Positions 27,322-36,058 of a stretch of DNA of 64,000 nucleotides are shown here, in pieces. Source of the stretch: FEN-1191 sp964528845 (GTDB lineage: Bacteria > Pseudomonadota > Gammaproteobacteria > Steroidobacterales > Steroidobacteraceae). The notes below the pieces were generated by a model, which searched no databases, was not told the DNA's origin, and was given only the letters and a program-made list of their open reading frames with translations. Both the position numbers and the translations under genes were made by a program. Each line of letters begins with the position of its first letter. Positions within the stretch are counted from its first letter, which is position 1. The stretch is from the NCBI GenBank assembly GCA_964528845.1, contig CAZGVE010000010.1:29090-93089 (forward strand), given 5' to 3'.

Positions 27322-27930
27322 CTATGGCAGGGGCCGGACCTGCACGCGGCGCCACTTGACGATGCCGCCGCCGCCCCACTGCAGCGCGATCGGACCGCGG
27401 TGATACGTGGCATCGTCGAGCACGACGGTCTGCCTGCCGTCCATCAGCACGCGCATGTGGGTGCCCTGCGCGGTGATGTCGAAGGTGCTCCATTTGTTGC
27501 CGGCCTTCGGCACCGGGTCGACCTTGGCAAACAATGCGATCGCGCCGGTCGCATAGTACGGGACCCGGTACGTGTCCCAGATGTTCATCTCGTAACAGTT
27601 GCGGGCACTGATTGAAGCGGGATCCGAGCAGCGGAAGAACACGCCGCTGTTGGTGTCGGGCGTCACCCATACCTCGGCGCGGATTTCGACGTCGGTGTAA
27701 GACTGCTTCGAGACCAGATAGGTGCTGCCCGGCACCTTGCTCGCGTCTGCCACCACGGCACCATCCTCGATGCGCCAGTTGTCCTCGCCGACCCGCGCCC
27801 AATTCGACAGGGTTTCCGGGTGCCTGCCGTCGAACAGCGTGACCCAGCCTGAATCGCGTGTGGTGGTGCAGCCGCACAGTGTGGTGCCCAGCAACGCGGT
27901 TGCGAGCACCGCCAGTTCACGCGGTTGCAT
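27322..27930 (-). CDS. DUF1080 (3-keto-disaccharide hydrolase) lipoprotein
   Basis: 202 aa. Lipoprotein signal with Cys in TTLCGC, then one DUF1080 concanavalin-like domain: WVTLFDGRHPETLSNW at its start, NSGVFFRC in the middle and the closing IALQWGGGGIVKWRRVQV. Characterised DUF1080 domains bind or cleave 3-keto-glycosides and related carbohydrates. It is 6 bp after the large MBL gene, so probably in one transcript with it and the TonB receptor. Confidence 0.82.
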   Translation of the reverse strand: MQPRELAVLATALLGTTLCGCTTTRDSGWVTLFDGRHPETLSNWARVGEDNWRIEDGAVVADASKVPGSTYLVSKQSYTDVEIRAEVWVTPDTNSGVFFRCSDPASISARNCYEMNIWDTYRVPYYATGAIALFAKVDPVPKAGNKWSTFDITAQGTHMRVLMDGRQTVVLDDATYHRGPIALQWGGGGIVKWRRVQVRPLP

Positions 27931-27936
27931 CGCTCG

Positions 27937-29598
27937 TCAGTAGCGGTGCGTGAGCACCGGACAGCCGGGAATCGGGACCTCAAGCGTCTGCTGCCGTGCA
28001 CACCGCTCGCGCAGGCCCTGCACGCCGGCCTTGATGAAATCGATGGTCTGCTGCTGCGTCATCGGCGGAAAGTGGATCGGCAGCACCTCACGGACATCCA
28101 GCTTGTAGTACTCGATGTCATCCATGTAGTTGTCCGCCCATGGCTGGTAGTCGCGCGCGGCGAACGCCACATCGGCATCCGACAGCACCTTCTGGGCGGG
28201 TGCGTATGCGAACAGGCCGTCGGCCATGTGCGAGTTGGTGCGGGCCCAGTACACATCGACCGTCATCATCGAATCGGACAGTCGCAGGTGTTCGTCCACC
28301 GGAATGAATTTCAGCGGCATCGGATGCTGGCTGAGGGCGTCCGGGAAATCAGGCGCCAGGTGCGAGGTCATGTCGTGAATGATCAGCTCGTTCTCGCGCC
28401 GCGCGATCACCGCCAGGCCCTCGGCTACCGCCACCCGGATGCCGTCGATGTGATCGGTGTGCGCGTGCGAAGTGATCAGCATCGTCGGGACCTTGCCCGG
28501 CACCAGCGTCTTGGCGGTATCGATGATGGCCTTGGCCATCAACTTGCTGTTGAGCTCGAAGATCACGAGGTGATCGGCGAATTCGTACACGGTGGAACCC
28601 TGTGGCGCGGCACGGTTGTCGGTAACCGGTCCGCCGGCGAGATACCAGATGTGATCGGCGATCTTGGTCACCGTGACTGGCGAGGCCTGCGGCACGTCCG
28701 GCATCGCGCGCACCGCAGCCGAGGCCTCGAGGTCAGGTATCGGACCGTCGATCTGGTAGCCGTCGACTGCGATCTGCAGCTCGCTGATGTTGCGCCAGTC
28801 GGTCTTCGTGTTGTAGCTCGTCGGCAGCAGCAGCCCCTGGTAAGGCTCGTAGCCCTCCAGGTAGGTCGTGAAGGTGAACTCGCCGAAGGTGTTGTGCGGA
28901 TTGTTCCAGCGGATCCAGGCTGGCAAGTGCGTGCTCGCGGACAGCGCCAGCGTGAACTTGTCGCCCTGGCGCAGCGTCACGTCGAACACCTGCTGAGGTC
29001 CCTGGATCCCCGCTTCGCTGCGCACTGCGCTGAGGCTGGTCGATGGATCGAGTGCCGCGCGCACCAGCGCGACCGGATTGTTGAGCATCCACATGCGCCG
29101 CATGTGCACGCCATCGACATACCAGGCACTCGCGTCCCAGCGCTGAACGCGGTGCGCCTTGCCCTCCGGACTCACGTCGAAGGCGACATCGCCGTCGAGT
29201 ACCAGGTTGAACGGTTGCCACAGCGTCGGGGCCGCCCGTGCGAACGTGAACAGCATGTCGCGGCGCTCCGCCTGCTGGAAACGGTCGTGCTCGAGGTCGT
29301 AGACGCGCCGCAGATCGTTGGCGGCGAGGTAGCGCTGCACCGCCACCGGTGATGCGGTCACATTGCCACCGCCGAACTGGTAGGCCCACATGCCGTAGCC
29401 GATCAGCGTGATGTTGCGGACCGCGCGCACCCGGTCCAGTCCGCCGAGCGCCTCTGCGGCCGCGGCAATCACCGGGCGGTCCTTGGCGGCGTCAGTGTCG
29501 GCGGCCCGGCTCCGCGCCGGTGCCAGCGTGAGCAGCACCAGCAGCACCAGCGCGCCTGCCGCGCCTGGCCAGATAGTCCTGTCCCGCCTTCCCTTCAT
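27937..29598 (-). CDS. large secreted MBL-fold hydrolase, paralogue 1
   Basis: 553 aa. A signal peptide (GALVLLVLLTLAPARSRA) leads into a novel-looking N-terminal domain of about 290 residues (ALGGLDRVRAVRNITLIGYG; FGGGNVTAS), then a metallo-beta-lactamase domain with the full dinuclear site: HAHTDH near residue 370, His in SHMADGLFAY, Asp in SDADVAF and His in LPIHFPP. The C-terminal Cys pair (RERCAR, PGCPVL) may form a disulphide. Two more copies lie at 49462 and 51218. Probably a periplasmic hydrolase of esters or lactones; substrate unknown. The start codon sits inside a strong hairpin. Confidence 0.78.
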   Translation of the reverse strand: MKGRRDRTIWPGAAGALVLLVLLTLAPARSRAADTDAAKDRPVIAAAAEALGGLDRVRAVRNITLIGYGMWAYQFGGGNVTASPVAVQRYLAANDLRRVYDLEHDRFQQAERRDMLFTFARAAPTLWQPFNLVLDGDVAFDVSPEGKAHRVQRWDASAWYVDGVHMRRMWMLNNPVALVRAALDPSTSLSAVRSEAGIQGPQQVFDVTLRQGDKFTLALSASTHLPAWIRWNNPHNTFGEFTFTTYLEGYEPYQGLLLPTSYNTKTDWRNISELQIAVDGYQIDGPIPDLEASAAVRAMPDVPQASPVTVTKIADHIWYLAGGPVTDNRAAPQGSTVYEFADHLVIFELNSKLMAKAIIDTAKTLVPGKVPTMLITSHAHTDHIDGIRVAVAEGLAVIARRENELIIHDMTSHLAPDFPDALSQHPMPLKFIPVDEHLRLSDSMMTVDVYWARTNSHMADGLFAYAPAQKVLSDADVAFAARDYQPWADNYMDDIEYYKLDVREVLPIHFPPMTQQQTIDFIKAGVQGLRERCARQQTLEVPIPGCPVLTHRY

Positions 29599-29634
29599 GA
29601 GGCAGCTTGACTCATGTCAGGAAAGCGGGACAGG
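29578..29634 (-). promoter_or_regulatory. 24-bp-arm hairpin sequestering the MBL paralogue 1 start
   Basis: Arms 29578-29601 and 29611-29634 pair at 20 of 24 positions around a 9-nt loop; the outer 10 bp (CCTGTCCCGC/GCGGGACAGG) are perfect. On the minus-strand message the arm holds the AUG at 29598. A six-codon mini-ORF (ATG AGT CAA GCT GCC TCA TGA) begins in the other arm and its stop overlaps that AUG. Could be translational control or an mRNA-processing site; there is no U-tract, so not a classic terminator. Confidence 0.6.
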
Positions 29635-29656
29635 GGGGGGACGAATCGGTCCTCGG

Positions 29657-32038
29657 TCACTTGAACATGTAGTTGAACGTGATCCCGAACATGCGACGGA
29701 TACCGACCGTCGCGGCGCTCAGGTTGCCGAGCGGCGGAATGTTGTAGCCGCCCAGCACGTAGTACTTGTCGGTCAGATTGGTGCCGTAGAGCCGCGCGGT
29801 CCAGTGCTCGTCGGACGGCTGATACAGGATGCTCGCGCTCAGCAGGCCGTACGAAGGGATGTAGATCGAGCTGCTGTCCACGCCGGTGTTGGCCCAGCTG
29901 GTCCAGCCTTCATCGGCGCGCAGCGTGACGCTGCCCCCAATCGCCAGCGGTATCTCGTACTGCGCACCGAGCGTCGCGGACTCCTTCGGAGCATACGGGA
30001 ACGGGGTCCCCGAGGTGATGCCGCTGCTCGCCGGCACGACGGTCAGCTGCGATGCCAGGTAGCCCAGCCCGAGGTTCACGCTGAACTGCTTCGAGGCCAC
30101 CCACTGCGACTCGACCTCGACGCCGCGCGCGACGCCCTTGCCGCCGTTCGCGGTCACGGATTGAAAGTTGATGTCCTCCGTGACCTGCACGTTGTCATAG
30201 GCGTTGTAGAACGCGGAGGCGTTGAACAGCAGCGTCTTGTCGAACAGTTCCGAGCGCAGGCCAACTTCGTAGTTCTTCAGCGTTTCCGGCGAATAGGGGT
30301 CGATGGAGAAATTGGGAGACTGCCCGACCTGGGTGCCGCCGCCCTGGTTGAAGCCCTGCGAGTAGGTCACGTAGGTCATGATCGAGGGCGTCCAGTTGTA
30401 CTGCGCCGAGAAACGCGGCGATGTATTGGTGAACGTCAGGTTGACGTCGGCCTGCAGCTGTCCGGCCCTGAGGCTGGTCGAGGGCACGCAGCACACGTTC
30501 GGGATCGGGTCAGCGGGTGTATAGCCCTGCGTGTCGTTGTAGTCCTTGTTCCAGCGCACGCCCGCGGTCAGCGCGAGTCCCGGTGCAAAGGCCGGCTTCC
30601 AGGTCCACTCGGTGTATCCGGCGATGCCGTGGATGCGGTAATAGGTCAGCTGGTCCGGATCGGATGGCCCGAACTGCGCGACGGTACCGGGCGGCAGGCC
30701 GATCGCGGCGTTGGCCGCGGCGTTGTCGGCCGGATTCACCGACAGCTTCAGTTCGTTGAGGAACCAGTTGTTGCGGCGGAAATCGCGATAATCCTTGTAG
30801 TAATACACGCCGGTGGTGCCGCTCAGCTGGTCGCTGTTGAACAGCAGCTGGCCTTCGCCGGTGGTCTCGAAGATCACGTTCGTGTTCTCGCCCTCGAACA
30901 TGTTGACGCCGGCGGTGGCAAAGTCCTCGAAGTGCTCGCTGTACACCGCACGATAGCTGCCGATGCCCTTGAGGGCCCAGTTGCTGTTGAACTCGAGGTT
31001 CGCGATCGTCGTGTAGTTGGTCGAGTCCGTGAACATCTCCGGACCCTGATAGTTGGACGCCGTCTTCCACTGCTCGCTCTGGGCGTAGACAATCGAGGTC
31101 GGCACGGCCAGCTGCGGCGCACCGTGCGTGGCAGCGCCGTTGTAGGTGCAGGCCGGGCCTGGATGGTTGCCGGCCGACGGAATCGGCGCGCACGAGAAGC
31201 TCAGGTTCTGCAGCGTTGCGGCATTGCCGTTGGTGCCGATGTTGTCCTGCTCGAGGATGAAGCGCAGGTTGAACTTGTCGTTCGGCCGGAACAGTACGTC
31301 GGCCCGCGCGATCGTATTGTCCTCGCTGCCGAACACGGCATTGACTGTCGTACTGGGCAGGTAGCCGCCGCGCGTGTTGCGCGCGAGCGTGAGCTTGGTG
31401 TAGATCCCGTCGCCCAGGGGCAGATCGGCCGCCGCGGATACGTTGAAGCGGCCATAATCGCCGACGGTCGCGGAACCTATCAGCCGAAAGTGGTCCGCCG
31501 GCTCGGCGGTCACATACTGCACGGCGCCCGCCAGGCTGTTCTTGCCGAACAGGGTGCCCTGCGGGCCGCGCAGCACCTCGACGCGTTCCATCTCGACCAG
31601 GTCACCCAGGAATCCGAAACCTTCCTGGTGAGCGACCCCGTCGATATAGACGCCGACGTTCGGCAGGCCGCGGATGCGGAAGCTGGCCTGCTCGAGACCG
31701 AAGAAGGTGCTCGGCGCCGGCGCAAAATTGACGATCGCGTGATTCAGGCCCTCGGTGGTCGTGATGTTGCGCACGGCGAGATCTTCGGCGCCGAGGCTCT
31801 CGATCGAGATCGGCACTTCCTGCAGGTCCTCCGAACGACGTCGCGCCGTGACCACCACTTCTTCCAGGGTGCCAGTGCTTTCAGGGGAGGCGGCGGAGGC
31901 GGTCTGCGCTGCGGACGAAGTCGCGGCCGGATCGGCGGCAACTGCCGCGCTCGCCCCTGCACACCACATCGCGGCCCCGAGTATCACGGCCGCGCCGAGT
32001 ACCTGAATGGTCGGCGCACAGTTCTTGATCTGTCGCAT
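29657..32038 (-). CDS. TonB-dependent outer-membrane receptor
   Basis: 793 aa from ATG 32038, with GTGGGGGAA upstream. Signal peptide to about residue 35, an Ala/Ser-rich spacer, a TonB box region (EEVVVTARRRSEDLQEVPIS), plug domain (VYIDGVAHQEGF, VEVLRGPQGTLFGKNSLAGAV) and a 22-strand barrel ending FNYMFK. There is no N-terminal STN signalling domain, so it is not a classical FecA-type transducer despite the sigma genes upstream. It resembles the large TonB receptor group that takes up organic molecules in Caulobacter, Sphingomonas and Steroidobacter. It probably brings in the substrate for the hydrolases downstream. Confidence 0.88.
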   Translation of the reverse strand: MRQIKNCAPTIQVLGAAVILGAAMWCAGASAAVAADPAATSSAAQTASAASPESTGTLEEVVVTARRRSEDLQEVPISIESLGAEDLAVRNITTTEGLNHAIVNFAPAPSTFFGLEQASFRIRGLPNVGVYIDGVAHQEGFGFLGDLVEMERVEVLRGPQGTLFGKNSLAGAVQYVTAEPADHFRLIGSATVGDYGRFNVSAAADLPLGDGIYTKLTLARNTRGGYLPSTTVNAVFGSEDNTIARADVLFRPNDKFNLRFILEQDNIGTNGNAATLQNLSFSCAPIPSAGNHPGPACTYNGAATHGAPQLAVPTSIVYAQSEQWKTASNYQGPEMFTDSTNYTTIANLEFNSNWALKGIGSYRAVYSEHFEDFATAGVNMFEGENTNVIFETTGEGQLLFNSDQLSGTTGVYYYKDYRDFRRNNWFLNELKLSVNPADNAAANAAIGLPPGTVAQFGPSDPDQLTYYRIHGIAGYTEWTWKPAFAPGLALTAGVRWNKDYNDTQGYTPADPIPNVCCVPSTSLRAGQLQADVNLTFTNTSPRFSAQYNWTPSIMTYVTYSQGFNQGGGTQVGQSPNFSIDPYSPETLKNYEVGLRSELFDKTLLFNASAFYNAYDNVQVTEDINFQSVTANGGKGVARGVEVESQWVASKQFSVNLGLGYLASQLTVVPASSGITSGTPFPYAPKESATLGAQYEIPLAIGGSVTLRADEGWTSWANTGVDSSSIYIPSYGLLSASILYQPSDEHWTARLYGTNLTDKYYVLGGYNIPPLGNLSAATVGIRRMFGITFNYMFK

Positions 32039-32192
32039 GTCGAATTCCCCCACTCGTTCAGACAGCATTCCGGATCAGACAGCAATCCGGATGCCGCTGT
32101 TGGTTACTACGCACTGCCGGGATAAATCCTCAGCAACACGAGATTACTGTCAATGCGCGGTCGCTTCCACCTGTTGCGTTTGCGAGACAACT

Positions 32193-32750
32193 TCAGTTGT
32201 CCCGTGATCGCGCAGCCAAAGTGTCCGGTCCCCCGGTGAACCGCGACAGGTGCGTCATCGCGCGCACCAGGTGCTTCTCGACCGAGCTTACTGATATCCC
32301 CAATTCGCGCGCGATCTCGGCATGCTTCATCTGTTCGAGCCGGCAGCGCAATAGCACCTCGCGCGTGCGGTGCCCAAGTTCCTGCACCGCACCGAGGACA
32401 CGGTTGAGTTCCTGCTGCGCGCCGACCAGGCGCTCCGGCGAGAAGCCGTCGCTGACGGCGAGCGCCGATTGCTCGTCCCAGGGCACACAGTTGCCGTGCG
32501 CAACGAGCCTGCGGCCCCGATCGCGCCAGCGGTTCACGGCAATCCGGAAGATGTAGCCGCTGGCACGGGCCGGTGACAGGGATTCGCTGTGCGCGAGTGC
32601 GCGCACGACGACGTCCTGTGCCAGGTCTTCGGCTTCTGCGGCATTGCGGCACCGGCGCCTGAAGAAGGCCACGAGCGCGGGACGCATCTGTGCCACCAGG
32701 AATGCGTTCGACGGCGGTGTCCCGCGATCGATTGCGGCGGCGAATGCCAT
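32193..32750 (-). CDS. ECF RNA polymerase sigma factor (second of pair)
   Basis: 185 aa; ATG 32750 overlaps the stop of the first sigma gene (TGATG), with TTG 32753 as alternative. Region 2 is visible as AEAEDLAQDVVVRALAH and region 4 as HRTREVLLRCRLEQMKHAEIARELGISVSSVEKHLVRAM. FecI-like in length and layout. No FecR/anti-sigma gene is adjacent. The TonB receptor begins 154 bp downstream on the same strand and is a likely target. Confidence 0.85.
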   Translation of the reverse strand: MAFAAAIDRGTPPSNAFLVAQMRPALVAFFRRRCRNAAEAEDLAQDVVVRALAHSESLSPARASGYIFRIAVNRWRDRGRRLVAHGNCVPWDEQSALAVSDGFSPERLVGAQQELNRVLGAVQELGHRTREVLLRCRLEQMKHAEIARELGISVSSVEKHLVRAMTHLSRFTGGPDTLAARSRDN

Positions 32751-33331
32751 CAACGCGGTCCCAGCCGGTGGCGGCAGTACTCCCGCACGCCACTGATGTC
32801 GCGTTCGACGGTCTTGGTGCTGATGCCGAGGTATCTGGAGATCGCGCGGTAACTCATCTGCGCCTCGACGTGCAGCGCAAAGACCTTGCGATAGCGCGGT
32901 GGCAGGATCCGGAGTGCATGGCTGATCGCCCGCAGCGCGAGCTGGCGCTCGACGATCTCTTCGGGCTGTTGACCCTGGCTGACCAGCTCGACCGTGTCGT
33001 ACGGGACATGCGCCGCGTAGGCGCAGGCACGGCGGCGGCGCAGTTCATCGCGCGCGAGATTGGTCGCGATCTTGAACAGGAAGGCGCGAACCTGGCGCTC
33101 CCCACGCCAGAAGTCCTGCACGCGCATCAGGCGGATGCACAGGTCCTGCACCACGTCTTCGGCGTCTTCGGCACGACCAAGGATGCGCTTGACGTGGCCT
33201 ATGAGGGCCGAGCGATGCTGCGAAACGAGCTGCTCGATTAGCCGCAGATCGCACGAGCGCGCATCGTCCCCGGCGGGCACCTGGTGCGCAGCGGCGGTTT
33301 CGGTCGACTGCCAGCCGTCGTTGCTATCCAT
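32750..33331 (-). CDS. ECF RNA polymerase sigma factor (first of pair)
   Basis: 193 aa from ATG 33331, four bases after GGGGGG. Region 2: ILGRAEDAEDVVQDLCIRLM; region 4: LPPRYRKVFALHVEAQMS plus YRAISRYLGISTKTVERD. It overlaps the second sigma gene by one base, so the two are translated together. Two ECF factors in tandem without an anti-sigma gene is unusual; they may be regulated by transcription, since the divergent promoter carries the shared operator motif at 33370-33402. Confidence 0.85.
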   Translation of the reverse strand: MDSNDGWQSTETAAAHQVPAGDDARSCDLRLIEQLVSQHRSALIGHVKRILGRAEDAEDVVQDLCIRLMRVQDFWRGERQVRAFLFKIATNLARDELRRRRACAYAAHVPYDTVELVSQGQQPEEIVERQLALRAISHALRILPPRYRKVFALHVEAQMSYRAISRYLGISTKTVERDISGVREYCRHRLGPR

Positions 33332-33369
33332 TGCACCCCCCAAATCCCCCGAAACACCACTGTGTGGAT

Positions 33370-33402
33370 TATCGACTATCTTGTCAACAATAATGATGAT
33401 AA
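33370..33402. promoter_or_regulatory. shared operator-like motif, copy a
   Basis: A+T-rich element with core CTTGTCAACAATAATGATG between the sigma pair and the GH35-like gene. It aligns without gaps over about 27 positions to elements at 38618, 42910 and 46278. Confidence 0.6.
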
Positions 33403-33535
33403 TTTTTATTTGAGCTGCTCGCGCTCAAAAATGCGGTGCGGCGCGCGAACTCCGGTGCATATTCCCTGCTGGAGAACTCGGCGCCCGGAATCCTCCCGAG
33501 CCAATGGCGGAGCTACAGGAACTGGGGATCCATAA

Positions 33536-35272
33536 ATGAAAGTCGTCGCCTGTTGCTGGCTCCGCCGCATGGCGCTGCTGTGCTGCCTGTTCGGCGCCAA
33601 CGCCGGCGCCCGTGCGGCCAACGCGCCCCCCGCCACGTCCGACGCACCGGCGCATCTCGAGCACCGAGGACACGCGACGCAGCTGATCGTGAATGGCGCT
33701 CCATGGCTCGTGCTTGGTGCCGAACTGCGCGGTACGGCATCCTCGAGTCTGGTGAACATGGAGCCGATCTGGCCGGAACTGGTCCAGCTGCACCTGAACA
33801 CCGTGCTGCTGGCGCTTGGCTGGGACTGGATCGAACCGGACGAGGGCCGGTTCGACTTCCAGTTGCTCGATGGCCTGATAGCGGGGGCCCGAGCCCACCA
33901 GCTGCACGTCGTGCTGCTGTGGTTCGGAAGCTGGAAGAACGGCATCTCCAGCTTTGCGCCTGGATGGGTCAAGCGCGACCCACAGCGCTTCCCGCGCGTG
34001 CGCCTGGGCAGCGGCCGCCCGGTGGAGATCATCTCGCCATTCAGCACCAGCGCGCTCGATGCCGACACGCGCGCCTATTCGGCGCTGATGCAGCACCTTA
34101 AGGACACCGACCACGAGCGCACTGTGCTGATGGTGCAGGTTGAGAACGAGGTTGGACTGAATGGGGATTCGCGCGACCACGGTAGCGCCGCATCCGCAGC
34201 CTACGCGCAGGCCGTGCCGGCACCTTTGATGCAGTACCTCGCACAGCACCGTGAAGCGCTGTCGCCGGAGCTCGTCGCACGCTGGAGGGCCGCCGGCATG
34301 CGGCCGACGGGCACCTGGTCCGAGGTGTTCGGCGCGGATGCGGCAGGCGATGAGATCTTCATGGCCTGGCACTACGCGCGTTACCTCGAGCACATCACGG
34401 CGGCCGGCAAGGCGATCTACCCATTGCCAGCGTTCACCAACACCGCGCTCGCCGAGCCCTGGTCGACGCGCACCCGCATCTACAACTCTGGCGGTCCGCA
34501 GTCCTTCCTGCTGGATATCTGGAAGGCCGCGGCGCCCTCGATCGATTTCAATGCCCCGGACATCTATCTGCCGGCTTTCGATGAGTTCGCCGGCCAGTTC
34601 CACCGGCCCGATAACGCCCTGTTCGTGCCAGAATCCTCGGGCGACCTGCACGGGGTCGCGAATGCGTTCTATGCGATCGGCGCGCAGGACGCGCTCGGGT
34701 ATTCGCCGTTCGGCATCGACGACACCGCTTGGCTGGTCAGCTTTCGGCCCGACAAGGGGAATGCGGGTACCGACGACGTGGCGCACACGGCGCTCGCACA
34801 GGGCTATGCGGTGTTGAGCAACCTCGCGCCGGCGATCCTCGCGCACCAGGCGGCCGGCACGATCGGCGCCGCGTGGCTGAACGCGTCACACCCCTCGCAG
34901 CAGATCACGCTCGGGGATTACACGATCGACTGCGAGCTGCGCCGATCGACGCGCGACCAGGGCGTGCTGGCGGAATTGGGCTACGTACTCGTGATGGCGG
35001 ATGGTGCCGACACGTTCACGGTCGCAGGCGCGGACGTGCAGCTGACTTTCAGGCCCCGCACACCCGGACCGGCGATCGCCGGTCTGGCGGATGCCGAACT
35101 CGGCAGCTTCGTCGATGGGCAGTGGGTCGCAACGCGCAAGGTCAACGGCGATGATGTGCTGCTGAACTACGACCTGGCCGGCCAGGCGCGCATGGGCCAG
35201 TCCGGAAGCGGTCTGCGGCTGCTGCCGGGTGCGCCGCAGATCCAGCGCGTGCGCCTCTACCGCTACCAGTAG
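33536..35272 (+). CDS. secreted GH35-like beta-galactosidase (DUF5597 type)
   Basis: 578 aa with a signal peptide (to ARAANA). A GH35/GH42 clan-A TIM barrel: substrate-entry segment LGWDWIEPDEGRFDF, acid/base Glu in MVQVENEVGLNG, and the probable nucleophile Glu in LFVPESSGD. The C-terminal third (about residues 430-578) is the beta-sandwich common to DUF5597-containing beta-galactosidases. It releases terminal beta-galactose or a related sugar in the periplasm. Divergent from the ECF sigma pair, sharing an operator-like motif with three other promoters in the window. Confidence 0.8.
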   Translation: MKVVACCWLRRMALLCCLFGANAGARAANAPPATSDAPAHLEHRGHATQLIVNGAPWLVLGAELRGTASSSLVNMEPIWPELVQLHLNTVLLALGWDWIEPDEGRFDFQLLDGLIAGARAHQLHVVLLWFGSWKNGISSFAPGWVKRDPQRFPRVRLGSGRPVEIISPFSTSALDADTRAYSALMQHLKDTDHERTVLMVQVENEVGLNGDSRDHGSAASAAYAQAVPAPLMQYLAQHREALSPELVARWRAAGMRPTGTWSEVFGADAAGDEIFMAWHYARYLEHITAAGKAIYPLPAFTNTALAEPWSTRTRIYNSGGPQSFLLDIWKAAAPSIDFNAPDIYLPAFDEFAGQFHRPDNALFVPESSGDLHGVANAFYAIGAQDALGYSPFGIDDTAWLVSFRPDKGNAGTDDVAHTALAQGYAVLSNLAPAILAHQAAGTIGAAWLNASHPSQQITLGDYTIDCELRRSTRDQGVLAELGYVLVMADGADTFTVAGADVQLTFRPRTPGPAIAGLADAELGSFVDGQWVATRKVNGDDVLLNYDLAGQARMGQSGSGLRLLPGAPQIQRVRLYRYQ

Positions 35273-35290
35273 GCTGGTGGCGGGCGGCGC

Positions 35291-36058
35291 TCAGCGCGGC
35301 GCGCGCCAGCGCAGCAGGCGTGTCTCCAGGGCCGACAGTGCGAGGTTGCTCGCGAGGCCGATCATGCCGAGCACCAGCACTCCGGCGAACAGTTCCGGGG
35401 AGCGATAGGCACGCGAGGCTTCCAGGATCTGCGAGCCCAGACCGCCCTGGAATGCCAGGATCTCCCCGACCACCGACAGGATCAGCGCAGTGATCAAGCC
35501 GAGACGCATCGCGGCGAGAATGTCCGGCAGCGCGCTCGGAAATGCGATCTGGACCATCACCGCGCCGCGCGAGAGCCGCAGCATGCGGGCGACCTCGATC
35601 AGCCGCCGCTCGACCGCGGCAAAGCCGTGGATAGTCGCGAGCAGCGTCGGCCAGAGGCTGCCGAATGCCACCACGCCAATGACCATCGCGTTGCTCAGGC
35701 CGAAGAACGCTATGCCCACTGGCACGATCGCCGAGGACGGCAATGGGCGCAGAAATTCCAGCGTCGGCGCCAGGTAGTCGCGCGCGCGGCGCGAGGAGCC
35801 GATCGCCGCTCCCAGGCCGATCCCGACCAGCGACGCCACCACCCAGCCGTACAGCATGCGCTGCACCGTCGCGAGCGTGCGTTCACCCAGCATCCCGGTG
35901 CGAAAACCGTCGAGCATCGCGTTCCAGGTCTCGATTGGTCCGGGCAGGAACACCGGATTGACGAACCTGCGCCAGGCGACGAACTGCCAGAGCCCGAGAA
36001 ACCCTAAGCCGACGGCGACGCTGGCCGCGCGCCAGCCGAACTCCCGCAGGCGCTTCAT
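35291..36058 (-). CDS. ABC transporter permease (SsuC/TauC family), second
   Basis: 255 aa with five to six membrane helices and the EAA loop LIEVARMLRLSRGAVMVQIAFPSALP, here given as its first half LIEVARMLRL and second half VQIAFPSALP. Overlaps the upstream permease gene by 4 bp. With the second permease, ATPase and binding protein it forms a nitrate/sulfonate/taurine-type importer, a family that also carries aromatic acids and pyrimidine precursors. Confidence 0.87.
   Translation of the reverse strand: MKRLREFGWRAASVAVGLGFLGLWQFVAWRRFVNPVFLPGPIETWNAMLDGFRTGMLGERTLATVQRMLYGWVVASLVGIGLGAAIGSSRRARDYLAPTLEFLRPLPSSAIVPVGIAFFGLSNAMVIGVVAFGSLWPTLLATIHGFAAVERRLIEVARMLRLSRGAVMVQIAFPSALPDILAAMRLGLITALILSVVGEILAFQGGLGSQILEASRAYRSPELFAGVLVLGMIGLASNLALSALETRLLRWRAPR

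Noticed and set aside
29408..32125. 905-codon plus-strand open frame opposite the TonB receptor
   Set aside because: Low-complexity Arg/Val/Gly composition with no motif; the receptor on the minus strand is unambiguous.
32186..32201. GACAAC-TTCA-GTTGTC inverted repeat at the end of the second sigma gene, as terminator
   Set aside because: Six-bp stem only, no T-tract, and it overlaps the stop codon in the middle of a likely operon.
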